A program made the translations under genes and the position numbers. A stretch of 64,000 nt of DNA from WHSW01 sp963759295 (GTDB lineage Bacteria > Actinomycetota > Thermoleophilia > Solirubrobacterales > 70-9). The notes beneath the pieces are model-generated. The model saw only the letters and a list, made by a program, of their open reading frames with translations. It had not been told where the DNA came from and did no database searches. The stretch is taken from the NCBI GenBank assembly GCA_963759295.1, contig CAVWYT010000010.1:558001-622000 (forward strand). Direction: 5' to 3'. Shown piece after piece: positions 41,595 to 49,632 of the stretch. The stretch's first letter is position 1; each line of letters opens with the position of its first letter.

Positions 41595-41861
41595 GTGCTC
41601 GCAATCGCGCTCTTGATCGTGCTCGCGGCGTTCGTCCTCGCGCCGCTGCGCCGCCGCGCCGGCGGGGTCGACGAGGGAGAGGACGCGGCCGTCGCCGACC
41701 TCGAGGCGCGCAAGGAGGCGCTCTACCGCCAAATCCGCGACGCGGAGCTCGACCACGAGCAGGGAAAGCTCTCCGACGTCGATTTCGATCGCCTGGACGG
41801 CGATCTCCGGCGCGAGGCGATCGACGTCCTGAAACGGCTCGACGAGGCGAAGCGCGGTTAG
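41595..41861 (+). CDS. Small CcmI-like membrane protein
   Basis: 88 residues from GTG. One N-terminal TM helix (LAIALLIVLAAFVLAPLRRR) is followed by a charged helical tail: VADLEARKEALYRQIRDAEL, DHEQGKLSDVDFDRLDGDLR. This resembles the N-terminal part of CcmI, which delivers apocytochrome c, without the TPR domain. The position 27 bp after ccmF supports a role in cytochrome c maturation. Confidence in the family is moderate because the protein is short. Confidence 0.65.
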   Translation: MLAIALLIVLAAFVLAPLRRRAGGVDEGEDAAVADLEARKEALYRQIRDAELDHEQGKLSDVDFDRLDGDLRREAIDVLKRLDEAKRG

Positions 41862-41909
41862 CGCGCCCGGGGGGCCGCGCCGGGGCTCCCCGTCTACACT
41901 TCCGCGGCG

Positions 41910-42134
41910 ATGGTAAGCGTGCTCAACGTCGTCCAGGTGTTCATCTCCGTGATCCTGATCTTCCTCGTGCTCCTGCACTCGGGGAAGGACGCGGGACTCT
42001 CGGGGGCGTTCGGGATCGGTCAGACCGGCAGCTCGATCGGCGGCGGCTCGCTGGTCGAGCGAAATCTCGACCGCTGGACGATCTTCTTCGGGATCCTGTT
42101 CGTTCTCAATACGCTCGTCCTGCTCAAGCTCTGA
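41910..42134 (+). CDS. secG: Preprotein translocase subunit SecG
   Basis: A 74-residue membrane protein with two TM helices (VVQVFISVILIFLVLLHSGK and WTIFFGILFVLNTLVLLKL). Between them is the family loop GLSGAFGIGQTGSSIGGGSL. It is the small accessory subunit of the SecYEG channel. The usual actinobacterial neighbours (tpiA, pgk) are absent, and it sits between ccm genes and a solute-binding protein gene whose start overlaps its stop. Confidence 0.92.
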   Translation: MVSVLNVVQVFISVILIFLVLLHSGKDAGLSGAFGIGQTGSSIGGGSLVERNLDRWTIFFGILFVLNTLVLLKL

Positions 42135-43087
42135 TCCGCCGCCCGACCCTGGTCCTGTGCGCCGCGCTCGCGGTGGCCGCGGCTGGCTCGGGATGCGACG
42201 ACGGCGGCGGCGGGGAAGGGGCGGTGCCGGCCGCCGGCGAGGCCGGACAAGCCGGGGCGCTCTCCTGGGCGCTCGCCGAGCGCCCGCGGACCATCGATCC
42301 GCTGTACGCGCGCACGAGCGCCGACCGGCTCGCCGCGCGACAGATCTACGAGCCGCTGATCGAGGATCTCGCCGCCCCGTTCGACGAAGCTCGCCGCTTC
42401 GGCGGCCTGGCCCTCTCGGTCGTCCCGTCCAAGAACGCGACGGTCTGGCGGGTGCGGCTGCGGCCCGGGGTCCGCTTCCAGGACGGCACTCGCTTGACCG
42501 CCGCGGCGGTGCTCGACAACGCCGACCGGTGGCTCGGCTCGGCGTCGGGGCGCGCGCTGCTCGGTGACGCGCTCGTGGACGCGCCGCGCCCCGACCTCGT
42601 CCGCTTCATCCTCCCGGCGCCCGACCCGGACCTTGAACGCGCGCTGGCCTCCCCGCGCCTCGGGATCGTCGCCCCGCGCGCGATCGCGGAGGCTGGCGGC
42701 GGGCCGCTCGAGGCGAGCGAGGCCGAGAGCGGGGGCAGCGGCCCGTTCGAGCTTCGCGAGCGAAGCGCCGATCGCCTGCTGCTCGCCCGCAACACCGGCT
42801 GGTGGGCCACCGCGCACGGCCTCGGCCCGGGCATCGACCAGCTCGAGCTGCTCGCCGTGCCCGAGGCCCGCGAGCGGCTGGCTCAGCTGCGAGCCGGCGC
42901 CGTCGAGGTGGCCGGCGACCTCGACGACCGCGCCCGCCGCGCGGTCCGCCGCGACCCGCTGCTGACGGTTGTCCCCGAGCCCGACGGCGGCGGCCTCGGC
43001 GTCGAGCGGTCCGTCCGCGGCATCCCCCCGGCGGACCCGACCCCGTCGCTCAACGCCGTCTGGCTGACCGGTATCCGCGGCGGCTGA
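42131..43087 (+). CDS. Extracellular solute-binding protein, family 5-like (short)
   Basis: About 318 residues. A signal-like LVLCAALAVAAAGSGCDDGG suggests a lipoprotein. The body matches oligopeptide/nickel-type binding proteins in their first half (LAERPRTIDPLYARTSADRL, ARQIYEPLIEDLAAPFDEAR, VWRVRLRPGVRFQDGTRLTA, GSGPFELRERSADRLLLARN). The usual C-terminal lobe of another ~200 residues is missing, so it is either a shortened form or truncated. No ATG/GTG/TTG is close to the signal; a CTG at 42131 overlapping the secG stop is the best guess, hence an uncertain start. No permease or ATPase genes are adjacent. Confidence 0.65.
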   Translation: MIRRPTLVLCAALAVAAAGSGCDDGGGGEGAVPAAGEAGQAGALSWALAERPRTIDPLYARTSADRLAARQIYEPLIEDLAAPFDEARRFGGLALSVVPSKNATVWRVRLRPGVRFQDGTRLTAAAVLDNADRWLGSASGRALLGDALVDAPRPDLVRFILPAPDPDLERALASPRLGIVAPRAIAEAGGGPLEASEAESGGSGPFELRERSADRLLLARNTGWWATAHGLGPGIDQLELLAVPEARERLAQLRAGAVEVAGDLDDRARRAVRRDPLLTVVPEPDGGGLGVERSVRGIPPADPTPSLNAVWLTGIRGG

Positions 43088-43162
43088 CGTCCGGCCGGGC
43101 GCCGCCTGGACCAGGGCAGAGGGGATCGGGTCAGGGCACGATCTCGTACACCGGGCGATGGA

Positions 43163-43648
43163 TCAGAGCATGACGTGCAGCCTGCCCCGCTCGTCCTCGA
43201 ACGCGGTCGGGCCGACGGCGGTCTCCATCGACAGCGGCTCTCCCGCCAGCAAGGCGCCGAGCGCGAGCGCGGCTCCCCGCCGGGTGTGCTCGTCGGCCTC
43301 GCGGTTCGCGAGCATCTCGGTGAGGCGGTCGATGACCCCTGGATCGGGATGCCTGCTGAGGGCGACGGCTGCCTCGCGCCATACCGAGCTGTCCGCCCGC
43401 AACGCTCCCAGGAGCGCCTCCTTCGCCTCGGTGGTCGAGACACGCCCGAGCGCGAGCGCCGCCGCCCGGCGGACCGGCTCGCTGTCGGAGTCGAGCGCCC
43501 GAGTCAGCGGCGGGCCGGAGTCGAGGTCGCCCAGGTAACCGAGCGCCAGCGCGGCCTCGCGGCGGACCTCGACAGCGGGGTCCTCGAGTGCTCGGCGGAG
43601 GGCCGCGAGCGCCGTCGCGGTGCGGTCGGTGTGCTGTTCGTCGGGCAA
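43163..43648 (-). CDS. HEAT-repeat protein
   Basis: 161 residues from a TTG. At least four HEAT/PBS-lyase-type helical repeats are visible: AALRRALEDPAVEVRREAAL, LGDLDSGPPLTRALDSDSEP, EALLGALRADSSVWREAAVA and RLTEMLANREADEHTRRGAA, each about 30 residues. Such proteins are binding scaffolds. It is divergent from the EtfD-like gene with a 187-bp gap. No enzymatic motif is present. Confidence 0.75.
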   Translation of the reverse strand: MPDEQHTDRTATALAALRRALEDPAVEVRREAALALGYLGDLDSGPPLTRALDSDSEPVRRAAALALGRVSTTEAKEALLGALRADSSVWREAAVALSRHPDPGVIDRLTEMLANREADEHTRRGAALALGALLAGEPLSMETAVGPTAFEDERGRLHVML

Positions 43649-43835
43649 GGCGGGAGGCTCGGGTGGCGGCCGATTATATTCTCGCCCGCGCCCGCCCGAG
43701 AGCCTGCGGACGTTCGCCGGCGGCCGCGCCCGCGCCGCTCCGCTTGCGGATCGCCGGGTGACTTGGATATCGTGGTCTCACGCTCGAGTCGATCCGGATC
43801 TTCGGCGCTCCGAGGCGCCACGACGGGATGCGCGT

Positions 43836-45896
43836 GTGAGCCACCTCGTCTTTCCGATCCTCTGGGGGATCGGACTGCTGACGTTCGCGGGAATCATGGC
43901 CGGCCGGATTCGGCTGCTGATCGACGCACGTCCGGCGGCCCGCCTGGATCGGATCCCGGAGCGGATCAGGCGGATGTCCGTCTACGGGCTCGGCCAGAAG
44001 AAGTTCTTGGTCGGCGAGCAGCCATCCGGGATCGCGCACGCGCTGGTCTTCTGGGGCTTCGTCGTCCTGCTGCTCCAGGTGATCACGTTGTACGGCCGGG
44101 CGTTCGATGCGGGCTGGAGCATCCCCGGGTTCGGGGCCGACGAGCCGCTCGGCCCGCCGTTCCTGATCGCCCGCGATCTGCTCGAGGTGAGCGTGATCGT
44201 CGGCGTCACCTACATGCTCTACCGGCGAGTGATCGTTCACACCCCGCGGCTGTTCGGGATCGGTCGCGCCGAGCAGCGCTATCGCGAGGCGGCTCATTGG
44301 GAGGGCGTCCTGATCCTCGTGCTCATCCTGCTGATCATGCTCGGCGGGCTGCTCTACGACGCCGGGCGCCTGGTCGCGGACGACATTCACGGCACCGAGC
44401 GTGACTTCGCGCCGCTGGCCGCGCTGGTCGCCGCGGCGTTCGCTGGCCTCGGTCGCTCCTCGGCGCAGACCGTCAGCGAGGTCGGATGGTGGCTGCACAA
44501 CCTCACGGTGCTGGTGTTCTTGTGCCTGCTGCCGCTGTCGAAGCACTTTCACATCATCACGGCGATCCCGAACGTGTTCTTCGCCAAGCTCCCGCCGCGT
44601 GGCACCGAGCGGCCGCTGGCGATCACCCACGTGCCGGCCGCTCCGGTGGCAGAGCTCGACGGTCCGCCCGCCGGGCTGGTCGGGGTCGCATCGCTGTCGG
44701 ACATGAGCTGGAAGCAGGTGCTCGATGCCTTCTCGTGCACCGAGTGCGGCCGCTGTACGGCGGTCTGCCCCGCGACCGCCAGCGGCACGCCGTTGGCGCC
44801 GCGGCAGGTGATCCTCGACATTCGCGATCGTCTCTACGACCACCCGGAGGAGCAGCGCAACGGCAGCCCTTCCCCGGAGCCGGTGATCTCCGATGAGGCC
44901 CTGTGGGCCTGCACGACGTGCATGGCTTGCGTCGAGGCGTGCCCGGTCGGGATCGAGCACGTGCCGACGATTGTCGACATGCGGCGCAACCTCGTCGACC
45001 AGGGGGAGCTCGATCCGCTCCTTCAGCAGACGCTCGAGAACTACGGCAAGCAGGGCAACTCCTACGGCAAGTCGGCGCGACTGCGGGCCCGCTGGGCCAA
45101 GGGCCTCGAGTTCAAGATCCCGGACGCGCGCAAGGAGCGGGTGGAGTACGTGTGGTTCGTGGGTGACTTCGCCTCCTTCGACGAGCGGGTGCAGCTCGCG
45201 TCACAGAGCGTTGCCCGGATCCTCCACGACGCCGGGGTCTCGTTCGGGCTTCTGTACGAGGGCGAGCGCAACGCGGGCAACGACGTGCGAAGGATCGGCG
45301 AGGAAGGCCTGTTCGAGATGCTGGTCGAGCAGAACATGGGCGTGCTCGGCGACGCGCAGTTCGAGGCGATCTTCACCACCGACCCGCACTCGCTCAACGC
45401 CCTGCGCAACGAATATCCCCGATTCGGACTCGACAAGCCGGTCTACCACTACACCGAACTGCTCGCCGACCTCGTCTCGCGGGGCGCGATCTCGCTGCGC
45501 ACCCCGCTCTCCGGGACGCGCGTCACCTACCACGACCCCTGTTATCTGGCGCGCTACAACCGGATCACCGAGGCGCCCCGACAGCTGATCGAAGCGACCG
45601 GCGCCGAGCTCGTCGAGATGCCGCGCAACGGGACGAACACCTTCTGCTGCGGCGCCGGCGGCGGCCGGATCTGGATGATGGACGACGAGGAAACCTCCGA
45701 ACGGCCGAGCGAGCAGCGGATCCGCGAGGCGCAGACGCTGGGCGAGATCGACTTCTTCCTCGTCAGCTGCCCGAAGGATCTGGCGATGTACTCGGACGCG
45801 GCCAAGGTCGTCGGTGCCGAGTTCGAGGTCGCCGAGCTGACCGCGCTGATCGAGCGGGCGCTCGCCGAGGCCGAGCCGGCCTCAGTCGCCGATTAG
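43836..45896 (+). CDS. Membrane Fe-S oxidoreductase, EtfD-like (HdrD/NarI fusion)
   Basis: 686 residues from GTG. The N-terminal 250 residues form a NarI-like membrane domain with about five to six helices and His residues (ALVFWGFVVLLLQVITLYGR, LPLSKHFHIITAIPNVFFAK) suited to b-heme. Two 4Fe-4S motifs follow, SCTECGRCTAVCP and ACTTCMACVEACPVGIEH. Then come two cysteine-rich CCG modules (VTYHDPCYLARYNR and NTFCCGAGGGRIWMMDDEET), as in HdrD. This is the layout of mycobacterial EtfD, which passes electrons from ETF to menaquinone in fatty-acid oxidation. etfA and etfB lie immediately downstream on the opposite strand (stops overlap by 15 bp), which strongly supports that role. Confidence 0.85.
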   Translation: MSHLVFPILWGIGLLTFAGIMAGRIRLLIDARPAARLDRIPERIRRMSVYGLGQKKFLVGEQPSGIAHALVFWGFVVLLLQVITLYGRAFDAGWSIPGFGADEPLGPPFLIARDLLEVSVIVGVTYMLYRRVIVHTPRLFGIGRAEQRYREAAHWEGVLILVLILLIMLGGLLYDAGRLVADDIHGTERDFAPLAALVAAAFAGLGRSSAQTVSEVGWWLHNLTVLVFLCLLPLSKHFHIITAIPNVFFAKLPPRGTERPLAITHVPAAPVAELDGPPAGLVGVASLSDMSWKQVLDAFSCTECGRCTAVCPATASGTPLAPRQVILDIRDRLYDHPEEQRNGSPSPEPVISDEALWACTTCMACVEACPVGIEHVPTIVDMRRNLVDQGELDPLLQQTLENYGKQGNSYGKSARLRARWAKGLEFKIPDARKERVEYVWFVGDFASFDERVQLASQSVARILHDAGVSFGLLYEGERNAGNDVRRIGEEGLFEMLVEQNMGVLGDAQFEAIFTTDPHSLNALRNEYPRFGLDKPVYHYTELLADLVSRGAISLRTPLSGTRVTYHDPCYLARYNRITEAPRQLIEATGAELVEMPRNGTNTFCCGAGGGRIWMMDDEETSERPSEQRIREAQTLGEIDFFLVSCPKDLAMYSDAAKVVGAEFEVAELTALIERALAEAEPASVAD

Positions 45897-46820
45897 CTCC
45901 GTCAGCTCGTCGGCGACGTCGAACAGGTCGGCGACCACGCCGTAGTCGGCGATGTTGAAGATCGCCGCGCCCGGATCGGTGTTGACGGCAACGATCAGCT
46001 CCGCACCGTGCATTCCCTCGACATGCTCCGGCGCGCCCGAGACCCCGAGCGCCAGGTACAGCTTCGGCCGCACGGTCGCCCCCGATTTCCCCACCTGCCG
46101 CACCTTGGGCACCCAGCCCGAATCGATCACCGGTCGCGACGCTCCCAGCTCGGCGCCCAGGGCGGCGGCCAGCTCCTCGGCGATCGCGACGTTCTCGGCG
46201 CCGCCGATGCCACGGCCGACGCAGACGATCCGATCGGCCTTCGTCAGATCGACGCCCTCGTCGGGCGGCACGACCGGTTCGACGAAGGTCGTCCTCAAGC
46301 TCTCCAGCTCGGGCGGCGGCGGGAGCTGGATGCGTTCGGGCTCCCCGCCGGCCTGTGGCTCTTCGCGCAGGGCCGCGGTGTTCACCGCGAACACCGCCGG
46401 CAGCGGTGTGCGCACGGTGGCCTCGAGCTGCCCGGCGTAGATTCCGCTGGTCGCCTCGGCCTCGGCGTCGTCCAGCGCCAACCCGACGCAGTAGCCCACG
46501 AAGGGAAGGTCCGTCGCGGCCGCGGCGCCGGCTGCCAGGTCGTAGCCGGCGGTCGTGTTCTCGAGCACGACCAGGTCGGGCGTGCGCGCCCTGATCGCCG
46601 CCGCGAGCACCGCCTGGTGCGCTTCCGGTAGATACGGTGAGAGCGCCGGGTGCGACACCTCCAAGACCACGTCCGCTGCGCCCAGCGCCTCCTCCTCGGC
46701 CGGCTGGTCGCCGGCGACAAGCGCGACCAGCGACCCGCCCGCCGCGTCCGCGAGCGGTCGAGCGAAAGCCAAAAGCCGCGCGTCGACCGGCGATTCGACG
46801 TAGACGAGAACCTCGCCCAT
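45882..46820 (-). CDS. etfA: Electron transfer flavoprotein subunit alpha
   Basis: 312 residues. The C-terminal FAD domain carries ADRIVCVGRGIGGAENVAIA, GASRPVIDSGWVPKVRQVGK, SGATVRPKLYLALGVSGAPE, HVEGMHGAELIVAVNTDPGA and IFNIADYGVVADLFDVADEL, all classic EtfA segments. Together with EtfB it accepts electrons from acyl-CoA dehydrogenases. The ATG overlaps the etfB stop (TGATG). It probably delivers electrons to the EtfD-like protein encoded on the opposite strand next door. Confidence 0.95.
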   Translation of the reverse strand: MGEVLVYVESPVDARLLAFARPLADAAGGSLVALVAGDQPAEEEALGAADVVLEVSHPALSPYLPEAHQAVLAAAIRARTPDLVVLENTTAGYDLAAGAAAATDLPFVGYCVGLALDDAEAEATSGIYAGQLEATVRTPLPAVFAVNTAALREEPQAGGEPERIQLPPPPELESLRTTFVEPVVPPDEGVDLTKADRIVCVGRGIGGAENVAIAEELAAALGAELGASRPVIDSGWVPKVRQVGKSGATVRPKLYLALGVSGAPEHVEGMHGAELIVAVNTDPGAAIFNIADYGVVADLFDVADELTELIGD

Positions 46821-47590
46821 CAGCCCGCCAGAGCTCCGCGTTCGCGCAGCACCTCGACGATCTGCGCGGCCGCCTGCTCGGCGTCGCCATCGAGCATGGT
46901 CGCGTGAGTCTGCGGCTCCGGCCGGGCGAGTGAGACGAGCCTCGGCCCCGCGGCGGGCGCCTCGACACTGACATCGAGCGTCTCCGCATGTGCTTCGGTC
47001 ATCGCCTGGCGCAGCCGGCCCATCGCCACATATCGGGGTGGTGAGCTCGCGGACTGGACGCCGACGACGGCCGGTAGCTGGAGACCGAGCACGGCGAGCC
47101 GCCCGCCGGCGTACTCCTGCACCACGCGCGCCGTCCCATCGGCCAGGGTGACTCCGACGACGACGTTCGCCTGCGGCCAGCCGAGCGTCGTAGCGAGATA
47201 CGGCGCCGTTTGGCCGAAGACGTCGGAGGGCGTTTGGACGCCGGTCAGCACGAGGTCGGGAGCGAGCTCGCGAAACGCCGCCGCGAACGCCAGCGCCGCC
47301 GTCCGCGATTCGTATGCGTCGATCTCACCCGCCTCGACGACGACCAGCCGGTCGGCCCCGCGCGCATAGGCCAAGCGAAGCGCCTCGTCGATCCCCTCCG
47401 ACCGCAAGCCCACGGCGGTGACCGTGGCACCGGTGGCCTCCTTGATCAGCACCGCCTCTTCGAGTGCCTGGTCGTCGAACTCGTTGATCACCATCTCGAC
47501 GAGCTCACGATCGATGTCGGTGCCGCTCTGATCGACCTCGAGCTCGTCACCGACCTTGGGCATCAGCCGTACCGCGACCGCGATGTTCAT
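46820..47590 (-). CDS. etfB: Electron transfer flavoprotein subunit beta
   Basis: 256 residues starting MNIAVAVRLMPKVGDELEVD, with MVINEFDDQALEEAVLIKEA, ALRLAYARGADRLVVVEAGE, LVLTGVQTPSDVFGQTAPYL and ATTLGWPQANVVVGV, the AMP-binding ETF beta fold. It is the first gene of the etfBA transcript and divergent from the acyl-CoA dehydrogenase gene across a 353-bp region. No bifurcation-type features can be asserted from sequence alone. Confidence 0.93.
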   Translation of the reverse strand: MNIAVAVRLMPKVGDELEVDQSGTDIDRELVEMVINEFDDQALEEAVLIKEATGATVTAVGLRSEGIDEALRLAYARGADRLVVVEAGEIDAYESRTAALAFAAAFRELAPDLVLTGVQTPSDVFGQTAPYLATTLGWPQANVVVGVTLADGTARVVQEYAGGRLAVLGLQLPAVVGVQSASSPPRYVAMGRLRQAMTEAHAETLDVSVEAPAAGPRLVSLARPEPQTHATMLDGDAEQAAAQIVEVLRERGALAG

Positions 47591-47943
47591 CGCGGCCCGC
47601 CTGCGAGGTCGAGGTCCAGCTCCGTCGGGCCGGTCCAGCTTCTGCGCGAGTCGTCCACAACCCCGGTCGCGCGGCGACCGGCGGCCTCAACCTCGGGAGC
47701 TAAGATTGGCAATCCAGCGGCTCCTCGTAGCCTGTTTCTTGAAGGGAGAGCGTGACGCGAGACCTTAGTGCGAATCCGGTGCCGGTGCTTCCCAGGTCGC
47801 CGGCCCTCCCGGAAGCCGCATTCGTAGGAGATCGCAACCGGAGCCTCGGCTCCCGGCATCGGGTCGTGGGCAGAGTGCCGACGGCGGGGCAGCCGTGACG
47901 GCGGCAGGCCCGCCGGCGGGGAATCGAGGAGAGGAACTGCCTG
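47591..47943. other. 353-bp divergent intergenic region
   Basis: The region between etfB (leftward) and the acyl-CoA dehydrogenase/PKS transcript (rightward). A GAGGAGAGGAA ribosome site at about 47929-47939 precedes the ATG at 47944. It contains locally AT-richer sequence around 47698-47715 (AGCTAAGATTGGCAATCC, with ATTGGCAAT a near-palindrome) that could host promoters or an operator. I see no convincing gene or RNA. Confidence 0.5.
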
Positions 47944-49599
47944 ATGGCGGACGAGCTCAACGCCGAGATGCTGAAGGTGGCGCTCAAGTCGATCGACGAG
48001 TTCGCTGCGCGCGAGCTGCCGGATTCGCTGTTGATCGAGCTCGACGAACGTGACACGTTCCCGGAGGAGCTGGTGCGCCGGATGTCGTCCGCCGACGAGC
48101 TCGGCATCCAACTGTTGTTCGTGCCGTACGAGTACGGGGGCATGGGAGGCGGTGCGTTCGACGTCTATCGCATCTGCGAGCGGATGGCCGCGATCGATCT
48201 GGGGCTCGCGACCTCGGAGCTGGCGACGTTCCTCGGCAGCGACCCGATCAGGGTCGGCGGGACAGAGGACCAAAAGCGCGAGTACATGAGCCGGATCGCA
48301 AAGGAGGGAATCCTGTTCGCCTACGGCGCCACCGAGCCCGAGGCCGGCAGCGACCTCGGGGCGCTGAAGACGACCGCGGAGCCGGTCAGCGAAAACGGAG
48401 CCGTGACCGGCTACCGGATCACCGGCGCCAAGCAGTGGATCAGCAACGGAGGCGTCGCAGACCTGTACACCATCCTCGCCCTCGCTCCCGGCGGGCCGAG
48501 CTGGTTCGTGGTCGAATCGGGCGCTGAGGGCTTCACGCACGGCAAGCACGAGGACAAGCACGGCATCCGGCTGAGCAACACCGCGGCGCTGTTTCTGGAC
48601 GGGGTCTACGTCGACGCCGATCGGCTCGTCGGGGGCGTCGAGGGCCAGGGTCTGATCCAAGCCCAGCAGGTGTTCGGCTACACGAGGCTGATGGTGGCCG
48701 CGTTCGGGCTCGGGGCGGGCTGGGCGGCGCTGGACCGCGCGATCCCGTACTCGCGCAAACGCATCCAGGCCGGCGGACCACTGTCCGAGAAGGAGGGCTA
48801 CACGCACAAGCTGATCGTCCCCCACGCGGTTGCGCTGGAGGTGTCGAGGGCGGCGATCGAGGAGACCGCCGAGCGACTGGATGCGGGCGAGGGCCAGCTG
48901 AACGTCGAGGGGGCGGTCGCCAAGTACCTCGCAACCGAGGCCGGCGACGCCGCGGCCGACGCCGCGATCCAGGCACACGGCGGCTACGGCTACACGCACG
49001 ACTACATGGTCGAGAAGATCAAGCGCGACGTCCGCATCACGAGGATCTACGAGGGCACCTCCGAGATCATGGAGATCACGATCGCGCACGGGCGCTGGCA
49101 GGAGCACCTGAAGTCCGGCGGCGACTATTACCACGCGAGGGCGCGCGAGCTCGAGGCGCTGCACGCCGAGCACCCCACCGTCGGCGCGGACATCGCTGCG
49201 CTCGCCAGCCACGCCCTCGCCGAGCTCCTCGAGCGGTGCCGTGTCGAGAGGTTGACCCGCCACCAGCACATCCTGCTGCGCCTCGGCGCGCTGATCGCCC
49301 AGGGAGAGGGCGCGGCCGCGCTCGCCAGGCGCGCGCAGCGCGCGGCGGACAAGCAGCTGAACCCGAAGGGGTCGCGGCGCCTGCGCGCGGGCGCGTTGGC
49401 CGCCGCGAGCCGCGTCTATGCCCGCGGCGCGGCGCTCGCGATCGCCACTGAGGCCGTCCAATGGGTGGCGGGAGCCGACGGGGAGCTCGGCGAGCTCGAG
49501 CAGCGGCTCGACCTGGCGTCGATCCATCGCGCCCAGGGTGGACTGCTCGCCGACCTCGGGGCGGTCACCGAGGCGGTCTACGGGCGAATGCGAGCTTGA
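47944..49599 (+). CDS. Acyl-CoA dehydrogenase with C-terminal extension
   Basis: 551 residues. The FAD-dependent dehydrogenase core shows FAYGATEPEAGSDLGALKTT, ITGAKQWISNGGVADLYTIL, IQAHGGYGYTHDYMVEKIKR and RITRIYEGTSEIMEITIAHG, with the catalytic Glu in YEGTSE. About 150 residues follow the core (GADIAALASHALAELLERCR onward), as in VLCAD/ACAD9-like or FadE5-type enzymes that dimerise through an extra helical domain. It introduces an alpha-beta double bond into acyl-CoA and reduces ETF. Only 34 bp separate it from the PKS gene, so it is probably expressed with it. Confidence 0.9.
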   Translation: MADELNAEMLKVALKSIDEFAARELPDSLLIELDERDTFPEELVRRMSSADELGIQLLFVPYEYGGMGGGAFDVYRICERMAAIDLGLATSELATFLGSDPIRVGGTEDQKREYMSRIAKEGILFAYGATEPEAGSDLGALKTTAEPVSENGAVTGYRITGAKQWISNGGVADLYTILALAPGGPSWFVVESGAEGFTHGKHEDKHGIRLSNTAALFLDGVYVDADRLVGGVEGQGLIQAQQVFGYTRLMVAAFGLGAGWAALDRAIPYSRKRIQAGGPLSEKEGYTHKLIVPHAVALEVSRAAIEETAERLDAGEGQLNVEGAVAKYLATEAGDAAADAAIQAHGGYGYTHDYMVEKIKRDVRITRIYEGTSEIMEITIAHGRWQEHLKSGGDYYHARARELEALHAEHPTVGADIAALASHALAELLERCRVERLTRHQHILLRLGALIAQGEGAAALARRAQRAADKQLNPKGSRRLRAGALAAASRVYARGAALAIATEAVQWVAGADGELGELEQRLDLASIHRAQGGLLADLGAVTEAVYGRMRA

Positions 49600-49632
49600 C
49601 GCCGAGGACCGAAGGACGAGAGCTGAGCTGAA

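Noticed and set aside
39297..41978. An 890-codon open frame on the minus strand opposite ccmF
   Set aside because: Low-complexity Arg/Asp/Gln/His-rich translation caused by high GC at third positions; the plus strand has an unmistakable CcmF.
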